A DNA stretch of 64,000 nucleotides from DAISKN01 sp963716925 (GCA_963716925.1 CAVQUX010000010.1:1550001-1614000), one strand, 5' to 3'; shown: positions 46,800 through 55,986, counted from the first letter of the stretch. A program made the numbers and translations. Notes: generated from the sequence alone by a model not told the origin.

Positions 46800-47960
46800 G
46801 TGAGCAATCGATACGCCCGGATCGCCACCGTTCCTCGGGGGAGCTTCTTTCTGCTCGGGCCGCGCGGAGTCGGAAAGAGCACATGGGTCCGCGAACGGCT
46901 CGCCGGGGCCCGCCGATTCGACCTTCTGGACGAGGGGTACTTTCAGACGCTCCTCGCCGACCCATCCCTGTTCGCGTCCGAGCTTCGGACGTTCAAGCCA
47001 CGGGAGTGGGTCGTCGTCGATGAAGTTCAGCGGCTTCCGGGCCTTTTGAACGAGGTACATCGGTTCATCGAGGAGAAGGGGCTGAAGTTCGCCCTCCTGG
47101 GCTCCAGCGCTCGAAAGTTCAAGACGGCGGGCACCAACCTGCTGGCGGGGCGGGCGGTCCGAAAGCGGATGTTTCCTCTCGTTCCCGAGGAACTGGGCGC
47201 CGATTTCCAGCTGGACGAGGTTCTCTCGTTCGGAAGCATCCCGGTCGTATGGTCGTCCGCCGATCGCCGAGGCGCTCTCGAAGCCTACGTTCAGATGTAT
47301 CTCAAGGAGGAGATACGCGCCGAGGCGCTCGTCCGGAACCTTCCCGGCTTCGTGAGATTTCTTCCTTTGGCCGCGCTCTTCCACGGTCAGACGGTGAACG
47401 TCTCGGCGATCGCCCGGGACTCGGGCACGGCTCGGACCACGGTCGAGGGCTACCTCGAGATCCTCGAAGATACGCTATTGACCTATCGTCTCCCCGCGTA
47501 CGAGGCAAAGCTCCGGGTGAGGGAGAGGAAGCATCCGAAGCTCTTCTGGATCGATCCCGGTCTCGTCCGGGGCGTGCGGAAGACGTTCGGCCCCGCGACT
47601 CCCGAGGAGCGCGGGCCGCTTCTCGAGGGTTTCCTGCTGATGCTTCTGCGAGCCCACGCGGAGGAGCGCGACCTCTTCGACGAGATCTTCTACTGGGCGC
47701 CGGCTCAGGCCCGGAACGTCGAGGTGGATTTCCTGTTGAAGCGCGGGCGGCAGCTCCTCGCGGTGGAAGTCAAGGCGACTCCCCGCTATTCGACGACGAT
47801 GCTCGCCGGCCTCCGCGCCATCGGGGAGCTCGGGAGCGTGGTACGTCGTATTCTCGTCTACGGGGGCTCCCGCTCACTCCGCACGAGCGATGGCATCGAC
47901 GTCTTGCCCGTCGCTCGTTTCGCTGAAGAGGCAGCTGATGGAAGCCTCTGGCCCGACTAG
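46800..47960 (+). CDS. AAA ATPase with DUF4143 domain
   Basis: A 386-aa protein of the AAA_14/DUF4143 type. The ATPase domain has Walker A GPRGVGKST near residue 20, Walker B WVVVDEVQRLP and sensor region FALLGSSARKFK, then RVFPLVPEEL-like text (RKRMFPLVPEELGADFQLDE). A winged-helix stretch (VNVSAIARDSGTARTTVEGY) and a C-terminal nuclease-like fold (ARNVEVDFLLKRGRQLLAVE, VKATP) follow; the E-V-K pattern resembles PD-(D/E)XK sites. The family is widespread in mobile or defence-like settings but its function is unsettled. GTG 46800 follows a palindrome. The 3' end overlaps the S9 peptidase gene by 4 bp. Confidence 0.87.
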   Translation: MSNRYARIATVPRGSFFLLGPRGVGKSTWVRERLAGARRFDLLDEGYFQTLLADPSLFASELRTFKPREWVVVDEVQRLPGLLNEVHRFIEEKGLKFALLGSSARKFKTAGTNLLAGRAVRKRMFPLVPEELGADFQLDEVLSFGSIPVVWSSADRRGALEAYVQMYLKEEIRAEALVRNLPGFVRFLPLAALFHGQTVNVSAIARDSGTARTTVEGYLEILEDTLLTYRLPAYEAKLRVRERKHPKLFWIDPGLVRGVRKTFGPATPEERGPLLEGFLLMLLRAHAEERDLFDEIFYWAPAQARNVEVDFLLKRGRQLLAVEVKATPRYSTTMLAGLRAIGELGSVVRRILVYGGSRSLRTSDGIDVLPVARFAEEAADGSLWPD

Positions 47961-50005
47961 GGCTGTGTCACCTCCGACGCGCCCTTCCGGTGTCTCTCGA
48001 ACCAGCCCATGATGCTCAGGATCTTCGCGATGTGATGGCTCGGCCTTCGCGAGATCCCGTGCGGCTCTCCCGGGACCCGCACCAGCTCGGTCTCGACCCC
48101 GAGAAGCTTCAGCGCCTGGTAGTACTGCTCCGACTCCGACATCGGCGTTCGGTAGTCCTCCTCGCCGCAGAGCACCATCGTCGGGGTCTTCACGTTCTTG
48201 ACCACCGACAGCAGCGATCTCTTCTCGTAGTGCTCGACGTGGTCCCAGGGGAGGCCGGGGAACCAGTACTTGCTCGTCATGTTGCCGATGTCGGACGTCA
48301 GCGTGAAGCTGTACCAGTTGATGACCGGGTAGACGGTCACCGCGGCGCGGAATCGCGTCGAGCGGCCGACCATCCAGGAGGTCAGGACTCCGCCGCCGCT
48401 TCCACCGGTCACCATCACGTTCTCGGGATCGACGTACCCCTTGGCGATGACGGCGTCGACGCCGGAGTCGAGGTCGTAGAAGTCGTCCCCCGGGTAGGCG
48501 TGGTGGATGAGGTTTCCGAACTCCTGGCCGTAGCTGGTGCTCCCGCGCGGATTGGTATAGAGCACCACGTAGTCGCGGGCGGCCATGAGCTGCTTTTCGA
48601 TGTCGAAGCGATCTCCGTAGTTCGCGAACGGTCCCCCGTGGATCTCGAGGATGAGCGGATATTTTCGAGAAGGGTCGAAATCCGGCGGCTTCACGATCCA
48701 GCCCTGGACCTTCCGGCCGTCTTTCGACGAGTCGTACCAGATCTCCTCGACGTCGCCGAGCTTCTTCGCCGCGAATAGGTCTTCGTTCACCGCCGTGAGC
48801 ACGCGGAGGTCGGAGCTCCCCATGGTGCCCACGGCGATATCGCCCGGCACCCGGGGCCGGCTGTAAGTCGTCGCGAAGGCGCCGTTTTTCGCAATCGAGA
48901 TCGTCCCACCGCCGCCGTAAGCGCTGAAGCTCGCCCCCAGGTTGCCCGCGAGCTTCTGGGTGGGGCCGTCGAGCGTCATGAAATGAAACCCGGTGTTCCC
49001 CTGGTCGTCGGAGGTGAAGTAGACGCCGCTCCCGTCGGGAGACCAGCGGATGTTGGCGACGTCCCGGTCGAGGCCGTCGGTCAAGGGCCGCGCGCCGCTT
49101 CCGTCGCGCGCCATCACGAAGAGTCGAGTGACCTGGTATCCCTGGTAGCGGTCGTCGAAACCGAGGTAGGCGATCCGGCGTCCGTCCGGGGAGACCTGCG
49201 GCGAATGGTCGGGGCCTTTTCTCGTGGTCAGCGCCTTGACCGAGCCGTCGGCGACGGAGAACTCGTACACATCGCTGTCGAGGGGCTCGAGGTCGTAGTT
49301 CGGGTGGCGGTTGGCGGAAAGGATCAGGTGCTTGCTGTCCGGAGTCCAGACGGCCTCGCTCGCGCGGAACCCCGCGCCGCCGTGCTGGAATTCGCCGCTC
49401 GAGATCTGGCGAGGCGTGCCGCCTTCCGCGGGCAGAACGAAGACGTGGTGATAGCCCGGCTTCAGATAGCCGGGACCGTTGAACCGATAGACGAGCTGGT
49501 CGATGACCCGCGCCGGCTCCGCCCAGGTGGCGCCCTCGGGTCTCGAAGGCATGCCCTTCACGGTAGGCGCCTCTTGGGGAACGAGCGCGGTAAAGGAGAT
49601 CCACTTGCCGTCCGGCGACCAGGCGATTCCCGCGGGCTCGGAGGTCAAGCTCGAAAGCTTCGCCGTCTGTCCGCTGTCCATCCAGCGCCGGTAGATCTGG
49701 GGGGAGCCGTCCCGGTCGGAGATGTAGGCGATCTGGGACCCGTCGGGAGACCAGCGGGGCGAGGTGTCGCTGAAGTTCCCCGTGGTGAGAGGCCGATGGT
49801 CCTTGCCGTCGAAGCTCACGATCCAGAGATTCGATCGCCTCTGGTCCTTCATGATGTCGGCGAACTGCCGGACGTAGACGACCCGCGTTCCGTCCGGCGA
49901 TATCTGCGGGTCGGTGGCGAGCTCCAGGTTGAAGATGTCCTCGACCGACAGGCGGTCGGAGGGCGCTCCGGCGAGGGCGATTCCGAGGAAGAGGGCTTGC
50001 AGCAT
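47957..50005 (-). CDS. S9 family peptidase (prolyl-oligopeptidase-like), exported
   Basis: A 682-aa serine peptidase with an N-terminal PD40 beta-propeller and a C-terminal alpha/beta hydrolase. The short hydrophobic leader (MLQALFLGIALAGAPS) suggests export. Propeller repeats are visible as ISPDGTRVVYV, WSPDGSQIAYISD and WSPDGKWISF. The catalytic triad is Ser536 in GGSGGGVL, Asp617 in CGEEDYRTP and His649 in GEPHGISRR, with the oxyanion-region HGGPFANYGDRF ahead. It is expected to cleave short peptides, as acylaminoacyl or dipeptidyl peptidases do. ATG 50005 follows GGGAGGCCGCC. The HtrA terminator lies between it and the upstream gene. Confidence 0.93.
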   Translation of the reverse strand: MLQALFLGIALAGAPSDRLSVEDIFNLELATDPQISPDGTRVVYVRQFADIMKDQRRSNLWIVSFDGKDHRPLTTGNFSDTSPRWSPDGSQIAYISDRDGSPQIYRRWMDSGQTAKLSSLTSEPAGIAWSPDGKWISFTALVPQEAPTVKGMPSRPEGATWAEPARVIDQLVYRFNGPGYLKPGYHHVFVLPAEGGTPRQISSGEFQHGGAGFRASEAVWTPDSKHLILSANRHPNYDLEPLDSDVYEFSVADGSVKALTTRKGPDHSPQVSPDGRRIAYLGFDDRYQGYQVTRLFVMARDGSGARPLTDGLDRDVANIRWSPDGSGVYFTSDDQGNTGFHFMTLDGPTQKLAGNLGASFSAYGGGGTISIAKNGAFATTYSRPRVPGDIAVGTMGSSDLRVLTAVNEDLFAAKKLGDVEEIWYDSSKDGRKVQGWIVKPPDFDPSRKYPLILEIHGGPFANYGDRFDIEKQLMAARDYVVLYTNPRGSTSYGQEFGNLIHHAYPGDDFYDLDSGVDAVIAKGYVDPENVMVTGGSGGGVLTSWMVGRSTRFRAAVTVYPVINWYSFTLTSDIGNMTSKYWFPGLPWDHVEHYEKRSLLSVVKNVKTPTMVLCGEEDYRTPMSESEQYYQALKLLGVETELVRVPGEPHGISRRPSHHIAKILSIMGWFERHRKGASEVTQP

Positions 50006-50017
50006 GGCGGCCTCCCG

Positions 50018-50051
50018 TAAAACGAGCCGGCGCGTCGACGGCGCCGGGCTC
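50018..50051 (-). terminator. Rho-independent terminator after the HtrA gene
   Basis: On the minus strand GAGCCCGGCGC pairs with GCGCCGGCTC (one bulged base) and is followed by GTTTT. It lies about 40 nt after the HtrA stop and just before the Shine-Dalgarno site of the S9 peptidase gene. Confidence 0.65.
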
Positions 50052-50089
50052 TTGTGACGGGAATGATACCGGCTTTACGAAGCCCTGCG

Positions 50090-51064
50090 CTATGCCGCCG
50101 CCGGCTTTTCCTCGGGCACGATCGGTAGCGTTTTTCGTTCCGTTCCCCGGAGGAGCTCGATTTCCGCGGGACGGCCGATGCGCTCGTCGGTGAGGAGCCG
50201 GTGGAGATCGTCGATGCCTCGGACCTTCTCGCCCGCGAAGCCGAAGAGGAAGTCCCCCTCCCGAATTCCCGCTCGCGCCGCGGGGCTGTCCTTCACCACC
50301 TCGACCACGAGCACCGCCTTCGCCTCCGAAATGTCGTGGAACCGGCTGAGCCGCGCGACCAGGGGAATGTCCTGACCCCTCACGCCGATCTGGCTCCTCC
50401 GAATCCGACCGTCCTTGATCAAGCGCCCCGCGACGTACTCGACGGTGTTGCTGGGGATGGCGAAGCAGATGCCCTGCGCACCCAGGATGACCGCGGTCGC
50501 GAGCCCGACGACGGCCCCTGAAGAGGCGACCAGCGGTCCCCCGGAGTTACCTGGGTTCAACGCGGCGTCCGTCTGGACGACCCCCTCGATGAGCCGTCCC
50601 GATATCGACCGGAGCGACCGGCCGAGAGCGCTCACCACCCCCGCGGTCACCGTGCACTGGAATCCGAGAGGATTTCCGATGGCGACGACCAGCTGGCCGA
50701 CCTTCAGGCGTCCGGAATCGCCGAGCCGCGCGGGAGTCAATTTCGAGAGACCGATGCGGACAACGGCGAGGTCGGTATCGGGGTCGTCGCCCACGAGCGT
50801 CGCCGGCGCCTTTCGTCCGTCGAGGAGCTGGATCTCGATCGAGGGGGCGCCGTGGACGACGTGGCTGTTCGTGAGGATGAAGCCGTCTTCGGTCACGACG
50901 AAGCCCGAGCCGTTCCCTCCGCCGGAACGCCCTCTCGCTTTCTGCGTGTCCCCGCGGACTTCGACCTTCACCACCGACGGGCTCACGTCCTCCGCGACCC
51001 GCGTGACCGCGAGCGAATAAGCGTCGAGAAGGCCTTCGTCATCGAGATCGCGAGCGAGTGCCAT
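50090..51064 (-). CDS. HtrA/DegP-like trypsin-fold serine protease with PDZ domain
   Basis: A 324-aa protease. The catalytic triad is intact: His68 in LTNSHVV, Asp98 in DPDTDLAVVR and Ser174 in NPGNSGGPL. A single PDZ domain covers about residues 225-315 (LVVEVVKDSPAARAGIREGD). Unlike most HtrA proteins no signal peptide or membrane anchor is visible at the N-terminus, so it may be cytoplasmic. It lies 3 nt downstream of a related but degenerate gene, and both follow a NarL-type regulator gene. This suggests a paired stress-response unit in which one copy kept activity. Confidence 0.93.
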   Translation of the reverse strand: MALARDLDDEGLLDAYSLAVTRVAEDVSPSVVKVEVRGDTQKARGRSGGGNGSGFVVTEDGFILTNSHVVHGAPSIEIQLLDGRKAPATLVGDDPDTDLAVVRIGLSKLTPARLGDSGRLKVGQLVVAIGNPLGFQCTVTAGVVSALGRSLRSISGRLIEGVVQTDAALNPGNSGGPLVASSGAVVGLATAVILGAQGICFAIPSNTVEYVAGRLIKDGRIRRSQIGVRGQDIPLVARLSRFHDISEAKAVLVVEVVKDSPAARAGIREGDFLFGFAGEKVRGIDDLHRLLTDERIGRPAEIELLRGTERKTLPIVPEEKPAAA

Positions 51065-51067
51065 GGT

Positions 51068-51949
51068 TCAGCTCCGCGAGCCGACGACGATCGGGACCCG
51101 CTCTTCCCTCCCCGTACGGAGAATTCGGGCCTCGAGCGGCTTTCCGATTCGCTCCTCGCCGAGAATGGAAAGGAGCACCCCCGGAGAATCGACGGCTCGC
51201 CCGTCGATGCCGAGAAGAACGTCGCCCAGGAACAAGCCGGCCTTCTCCGCCGGGCTTCCCTGCTGTACGGAGAGCACCAGTAGCCCCGCCCGCTGCGATT
51301 TCACGGAGTCGGGAAGCCGGATCGGGTAGGTCGTGATTCCGAGGAATCCCCGCCGAACCTGGCCATGCTGGAGGAGGCTTTCGACGACGCGCCGAAGCGT
51401 CTCGACCGGGATCGCGAGCGGCGTTCGCCGGCGGAGTCCTGCGGTCGCGAGGGCGAGGGCCCGTCCATCCGCCGCGAGGAGCAGGCTTCCGGAGAAGCCG
51501 GGGAAGAGGCGGGCATCGGTCTCGACGTAGCGATCGATGCGTCCGCCCTGGTCCGTCGTCCAAACGCCTCCGACGACGCTCGCCGTCGTCAGGGACACCC
51601 TGCGCCCGTTGGCCGACGAGGCCACCAGGACGAGGACCTCGCCCGGCTCGAGCGTTGCCGTGTCGCCCCATGCGGGAATCGCGAAGCTCGCGTTCTTCGC
51701 GCGCAGAAGGGCGACTCCCGTCGAGGGATCGCGTCCCGCGATCTCAGCGGGAAACGACTCGCCCCGGGCGGTCCGGATCTCGATTCCTTCTTCGTCCTCC
51801 ACCGTGTGAAGGGCGGTCACCACCAGGCCGTCCCCCGGCCAGGCCACGCCCGAGGACGGCATTCTGCGCCTCGCCCTCACCTCGACGACGCTGTCTCCCG
51901 CCTTCCTCACTACGGACTGAATCTCTTCGTTCAAGCTTGCGAGCCCCAT
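51068..51949 (-). CDS. Degenerate HtrA-like protein with PDZ domain
   Basis: A 293-aa relative of the adjacent HtrA protein. His48 (VTALHTV) and Ser153 (FPGFSGSLL) align with the triad, but the Asp position is glycine (DPSTGVALLR, where the neighbour has DPDTDLAVVR), and the oxyanion motif GNSGGPL is changed. The PDZ domain is present near residues 195-285 (LVLSVQQGSPAEKAGLFLGD). It is probably inactive as a protease and may bind peptides or regulate its partner 3 nt downstream. No signal peptide is seen. The frame is clean, so this is a maintained pseudoenzyme rather than a decaying gene. Confidence 0.85.
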   Translation of the reverse strand: MGLASLNEEIQSVVRKAGDSVVEVRARRRMPSSGVAWPGDGLVVTALHTVEDEEGIEIRTARGESFPAEIAGRDPSTGVALLRAKNASFAIPAWGDTATLEPGEVLVLVASSANGRRVSLTTASVVGGVWTTDQGGRIDRYVETDARLFPGFSGSLLLAADGRALALATAGLRRRTPLAIPVETLRRVVESLLQHGQVRRGFLGITTYPIRLPDSVKSQRAGLLVLSVQQGSPAEKAGLFLGDVLLGIDGRAVDSPGVLLSILGEERIGKPLEARILRTGREERVPIVVGSRS

Positions 51950-52052
51950 TCCTTGGACTCCTTTCTCGAGTCGAGATTAGCGCCCCCGTCCGCGGACGGC
52001 ATCGGGAGAAAGGCGGGGTCGGCACCCGGCCGATCGGTCAGGTGGCGAGGAA

Positions 52053-52637
52053 TCAGAAGTGAAGGAGCCCCGCTCGGGCCGCGAGCGCCACAACTTCCGT
52101 GCGGCTCGAGGCACCGAGCTTTCCGAGAATGGCGTTGACGTGGAACTTCACCGTGTGGAAGCTCACGCCGAGCCGGTCCGCGATCTCCTTGTTGGAGAGG
52201 CCCGAGGCGAGGAGCTCGAGGACCTCGAGCTCGCGCGGGGTCAAAGTCTCGTGCGACCCCAGAGGCCGCTGCGGAGGACGGAGGGTGTCCTCGGCCAGGT
52301 CCTCGTCGATGACCAGCAGGCCCTCGAGAAGGGCGTCGAGAGCTCGCTCGAGCCGCGGGCCGCTCGTTCGTCGCGAGACGACACCGCGGGCGCCCGAGGC
52401 GAGAGCTTCCCGCGCCCGAGCCGGCTCGGAAGCGATCGCGAGCACCGGATAGCGGGGTACGAGCGAGCGGACGTTCTCGGAATTCTCCCCCTCCCCGAAG
52501 TCGACGAGCACCGCGTCGGCGCCGTCCTCGATGCTCGAGGTGACCCTCCAGCCCTCCGAGTCCTCGAGGAGTCGAGCCAGACCCCCGAGAGCGAGGAGGT
52601 CGTCTCCGAGCAGGAAGACGCGCCGGGCCTCCTTCAT
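52053..52637 (-). CDS. NarL/FixJ-type response regulator
   Basis: A 194-aa two-domain protein. The N-terminal 110 residues resemble a receiver domain (VFLLGDDLLALGGLARLLED, DAVLVDFGEGENSENVRSLV) but are short. The acidic pocket is reduced to the DD pair and the Asp of VDF, so phosphorylation may be weak or absent. The C-terminal LuxR-type helix-turn-helix is canonical (LTPRELEVLELLASGLSNKE, IADRLGVSFHTVKFHVNAIL). No sensor kinase is adjacent. The two HtrA-like genes lie downstream on the same strand and may be its targets; that is inference. TATACT lies 7 nt before the start. Confidence 0.87.
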   Translation of the reverse strand: MKEARRVFLLGDDLLALGGLARLLEDSEGWRVTSSIEDGADAVLVDFGEGENSENVRSLVPRYPVLAIASEPARAREALASGARGVVSRRTSGPRLERALDALLEGLLVIDEDLAEDTLRPPQRPLGSHETLTPRELEVLELLASGLSNKEIADRLGVSFHTVKFHVNAILGKLGASSRTEVVALAARAGLLHF

Positions 52638-52644
52638 CGAGGCC

Positions 52645-52650
52645 AGTATA
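52645..52650 (-). promoter_or_regulatory. TATACT -10-like element of the response regulator gene
   Basis: TATACT on the minus strand ends 7 nt before ATG 52637 with no Shine-Dalgarno sequence in between. Confidence 0.45.
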
Positions 52651-52656
52651 GGACGC

Positions 52657-53499
52657 TCAATCCCGGCGTCGGGTCCTGACGACGCCGTCGAAGTGGGACG
52701 TCCAATCCGGAGAGCGGAAGCTCACGACTCGGGCCCGCGAGAGGTCCGGCACGCGCGTTCGCGCGAGGGGAGAGAGATCGTACGCGTCGAATCCATCGGG
52801 TTGGAACACCAGCGTCAGGAACTGGCCGAGCTCGATGGCGTTCTGCATGTCCTCGACGCTCGGCTCGATGCCGGATTCGAAGCCCTCGCCTCGAAGCCGG
52901 GGAGGGTGGATGTGCCAGAAGCCGACGTAGCGGCCGCGCCAGTCCGTCGACTCGATCATCCGCGCCTGAGTCCCGGGATCCGCCTGCCACGTCTTGAAAT
53001 AGGTGGCTACCGCGCCTTCGGTGACGCGGTCGAGAAGCGCCTTCTGCTCTTCCGTCGGAGCTCCCCGGGACATCTGATAGAGAAGCGCATGGAGCCCCCC
53101 CGTCCCTTTGAGCACCGCGTTTCCGTCCGGGCTGCTCTCGAGAAACGCGAGCAGGTTCGCGGGATCGCGCCGCAGCGAGACCATCTCGCGAAGGATCGGG
53201 TGAACGGGATCCGGATAGGACACGAGGATCAGTCTTCCTCCGTCGAGCGTGGACTCTCCTCCGAGCTCCGGGGTGACGAGCGTGCCCCCGGCTGCGACGG
53301 ACTCCGCGATCGAGCGTTCGAAGAGAGCCCGAATCGACTCCACTCCGGCGCGGGAAAGGACGGCGGCTCGAAGCTCGTCGTGGGTGATCGGCTGCCGAAG
53401 CGTCGACTGAGCGAGCGCCAGGTAGCTTTGCTTCCTATCCGATTGCTGAGGTGCGGCCGCGGAGACCCCGAGGAGCAGGAGAAGAACGCCGAACGTCAT
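52657..53499 (-). CDS. Exported protein with a JAMM-like motif, function unknown
   Basis: A 280-aa protein with a signal peptide (MTFGVLLLLLGVSAAAPQQS). The C-terminal half contains GFWHIHPP (His196, His198) followed 15 residues later by PSVED (Ser214, Asp217). That H-x-H-P ... S-x2-D arrangement is the hallmark of JAB1/MPN/Mov34 (JAMM) zinc peptidases, though the gap is longer than usual and the upstream catalytic Glu cannot be assigned with confidence. The N-terminal 150 residues are helical and unfamiliar. The 3' neighbour of this operon is a large GT-C gene whose stop abuts this start. A metalloprotease role is a guess from motif only. Confidence 0.6.
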   Translation of the reverse strand: MTFGVLLLLLGVSAAAPQQSDRKQSYLALAQSTLRQPITHDELRAAVLSRAGVESIRALFERSIAESVAAGGTLVTPELGGESTLDGGRLILVSYPDPVHPILREMVSLRRDPANLLAFLESSPDGNAVLKGTGGLHALLYQMSRGAPTEEQKALLDRVTEGAVATYFKTWQADPGTQARMIESTDWRGRYVGFWHIHPPRLRGEGFESGIEPSVEDMQNAIELGQFLTLVFQPDGFDAYDLSPLARTRVPDLSRARVVSFRSPDWTSHFDGVVRTRRRD

Positions 53500-55986
53500 T
53501 TATCGTACCTCGACCGAGTCGAGGCGGAAGCCGAGGTCGCGCACGTCGCTCGCGTCCGGAATGTCGTTCGAGGGCCGCCAGGTCTTCGTCGACAGCGTGA
53601 GGATCGAGTACGTCGCTTCCGCCCTTTCTCCGAGCTCCGGCGGTATCGAAAGCTCGTAGACCTCGAACCCGCGCGTCGGGGAGAGCGTTCCCAGGGGGCG
53701 CCCGTCGAGAGCCGCTTCGATGGGATGGAGCGGCGCTTCCGACTCCTTCGGTCCGGCCAGCCGCAGGGCAATCGTCCGGCTCCCCGCCCCCACCGCGGGA
53801 AGAAAGACCGAGGACGTTCTCTGGCTCCAGCGGAAGCTCGTTCCGTCCGCTTCGAGCTCCTTCTCGTGGAACCAGGCCACTTGCAGGTCGTCGCTTCCCC
53901 CGACGTCCAGCGCCGGCAGCTTCGGGACCCGCCGCGCGAGATCCTCGAGATCGACGGCCTTCGAGAGCGTGAACCTCAAATTGAGAGGCTCCGGTCCTTT
54001 CGGGGGCCGGTCGTAGGAATACTCGTATTTCTCGGTCGTGAGCTCGAAGTCCTTGACATGGCGGGTGAAGAGCCCCGAAAGCGAGATCTTGTAGTTGGTC
54101 ACGAAGAACACGTCGTGATAGCGATCTTTCCAGCTCTCGAGGAGCTTCTCCAGGAGCGCGCGATCGGGCTTCAGGGTGTAGAACTCGAGAACCTTGCGGT
54201 CCTCGAGCTGAGCGAGTGGAAGCTCCAACAGATGGAGTCCTTCCTGGGCGGGAAAGATCGCGACGTCGTCGTCGCCGATGTGCCGTGCGAGCTCCTCGAC
54301 GAACGCGAGGCTCCCGCGGAACTCGTTGTGGCGCCAGAGACGATGGCCGGAGACGAGGTAGACACCGACGAGGAGCACCGCGACGACGCGGCTTCCCAGG
54401 GCCGCGAGTCTCCCTCCGCTCTCGCGCAGGCTCGACAGGAGAAAGGCCATGGCCACGAAAAACGCCGGAAGGATCACGGGGATGAACCGCCTCATCGCGA
54501 AGTAGTGATCGTGCCAGACCCGGACCTTGTAGAAGAAGAAGAGGGAATAAGTCAGGGCGGCGAGAAGGAAGAACGCCTGCGTTCGGCGGGCGCGGAGGAG
54601 GAGCGCCATCCCCCCCGCGACCGCGAGAGACAGCCCGAGCGGATACAGGTACCAGCCCATTCGCAGGAAGGCCTCGGCGTCGTGGGGAGCCGTGCGCGGA
54701 CCATGCCAATGGGGACGCACGAAATAAGCGTAGAGCGCGAGGAGGAACAGGGCGAGAGCCGCCCCCATACGAAGCCGGAACGAATCGAAGACGTCGAAGA
54801 GCTTCGCGGGGAGCTTTCTCACCGAGCGATCGACGACGAAGAAGAGAATCGCGGCGACGAAGGCGACGGCGGGCAGGTTCTCGCCCAGGAAGCGCCAGTA
54901 GTGCCTCCCGAGGATGCTCGAAACGTACGGCCAGGCGAAGAGGCGATCGTGGATGGCCGCATGGATTCCCACCAGGAGGAAGCCCGCGAGGAAAGAGATC
55001 TCGGGTGCTTTGAGCTCGCGCCTGACCCGCTTCCAGCCGAAGTAGAGCGCGACGGGAGCCCCGAACAGGAGAGTCTCGACCCGGGCGAGGGAAGTGGCGC
55101 CGAGAGCGAGTCCGGCGAAGGCGCCGGCGAGAGTCGAACGCTGCTCTTCCATGAAGAAGAAGAGCAGGAGCGAGGTCGCGAACAGGAACTGGACGACGAT
55201 CTCGGAGTTGGGGAAACGGGCGAACCAGATCTGGATCTCGAAAACCGCGAGAAGCGCGGACGCGAGGGCGGCGACCTCGAGGCTGAAGATCCGCCGGAAT
55301 GCGAGAAAGAAACCCGAGACCGCGAGGAGGGCGAAGAACGGCGTCGCATAGAGGCCGGATTTGGGTTGATAGAGCGCCGAGGCGGTCCCGATCCAGACTG
55401 GGTAGAGGTGGAGTCCGTGCGGGACGACCCTGGCGCTTTCCGGCGACTCCAGGCCAAATCCCAGGTACCGATGGTAATCCCAGGGTGGAAGCACCTTGTC
55501 CGGGAAGAAGAGAGGCCAAGCTTCCCGGGGTATGTCCGCCACGACCGGGTCGTGGTAGACGAGTCGCCCGTCTCGAGCGAGGTGGAAGCCGGCGTTCACG
55601 TACACGCCGGGGTCGCGCCCGCCGAGGATGTGCTCGAACGGAGGGAAGTAGACCGCGGCGGAGAATGCGACCAGGGCGGCTGCGACGAGCATCTCGGACC
55701 GCGACACGGCTCCGGGCCGAAGGGAAAGGCGGCGTCTCAAAACCACGACGGCGAGCGCAGCGCCGGCGACGACGACGAGCGCGGTGCGCGTGGGGGAGAA
55801 GAAGCCGAGCTCCGCGAGAACGAGCGACACCCACCCGGAGATGAGGAGGCTTCCCGCGGTCGAAAGGTATATCTGCTCCACAAGGCTCAGCCGCAACTTG
55901 CCCTCGCCGCCGAGCGCCGCGACCAGCACCAGGCCCGGGAGGAAAAAGATCGCGAGAGTGGCGAGGGTTGCGGCGAGGGGGGTCAC
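53500..55986 (-). CDS. GT-C type membrane protein with C-terminal beta domain
   Basis: An 828-aa protein, the largest GT-C-like one here. GTG 55986 starts the first membrane helix (LATLAIFFLPGLVLVAAL). A loop near residue 120 has YFPPFEHILGGRDPGVYVNA and its Asp is a candidate donor-site residue. About 13 membrane segments extend to residue 540. The soluble C-terminal 280 residues contain a region ending in a beta-rich domain (TIALRLAGPKESEAPLHPIE, AALDGRPLGTLSPTRGFEVY) similar in layout to the tails of other GT-C proteins in the window. Sugar donor and acceptor are unknown. It is followed directly by the JAMM-like gene. Confidence 0.68.
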   Translation of the reverse strand: MTPLAATLATLAIFFLPGLVLVAALGGEGKLRLSLVEQIYLSTAGSLLISGWVSLVLAELGFFSPTRTALVVVAGAALAVVVLRRRLSLRPGAVSRSEMLVAAALVAFSAAVYFPPFEHILGGRDPGVYVNAGFHLARDGRLVYHDPVVADIPREAWPLFFPDKVLPPWDYHRYLGFGLESPESARVVPHGLHLYPVWIGTASALYQPKSGLYATPFFALLAVSGFFLAFRRIFSLEVAALASALLAVFEIQIWFARFPNSEIVVQFLFATSLLLFFFMEEQRSTLAGAFAGLALGATSLARVETLLFGAPVALYFGWKRVRRELKAPEISFLAGFLLVGIHAAIHDRLFAWPYVSSILGRHYWRFLGENLPAVAFVAAILFFVVDRSVRKLPAKLFDVFDSFRLRMGAALALFLLALYAYFVRPHWHGPRTAPHDAEAFLRMGWYLYPLGLSLAVAGGMALLLRARRTQAFFLLAALTYSLFFFYKVRVWHDHYFAMRRFIPVILPAFFVAMAFLLSSLRESGGRLAALGSRVVAVLLVGVYLVSGHRLWRHNEFRGSLAFVEELARHIGDDDVAIFPAQEGLHLLELPLAQLEDRKVLEFYTLKPDRALLEKLLESWKDRYHDVFFVTNYKISLSGLFTRHVKDFELTTEKYEYSYDRPPKGPEPLNLRFTLSKAVDLEDLARRVPKLPALDVGGSDDLQVAWFHEKELEADGTSFRWSQRTSSVFLPAVGAGSRTIALRLAGPKESEAPLHPIEAALDGRPLGTLSPTRGFEVYELSIPPELGERAEATYSILTLSTKTWRPSNDIPDASDVRDLGFRLDSVEVR

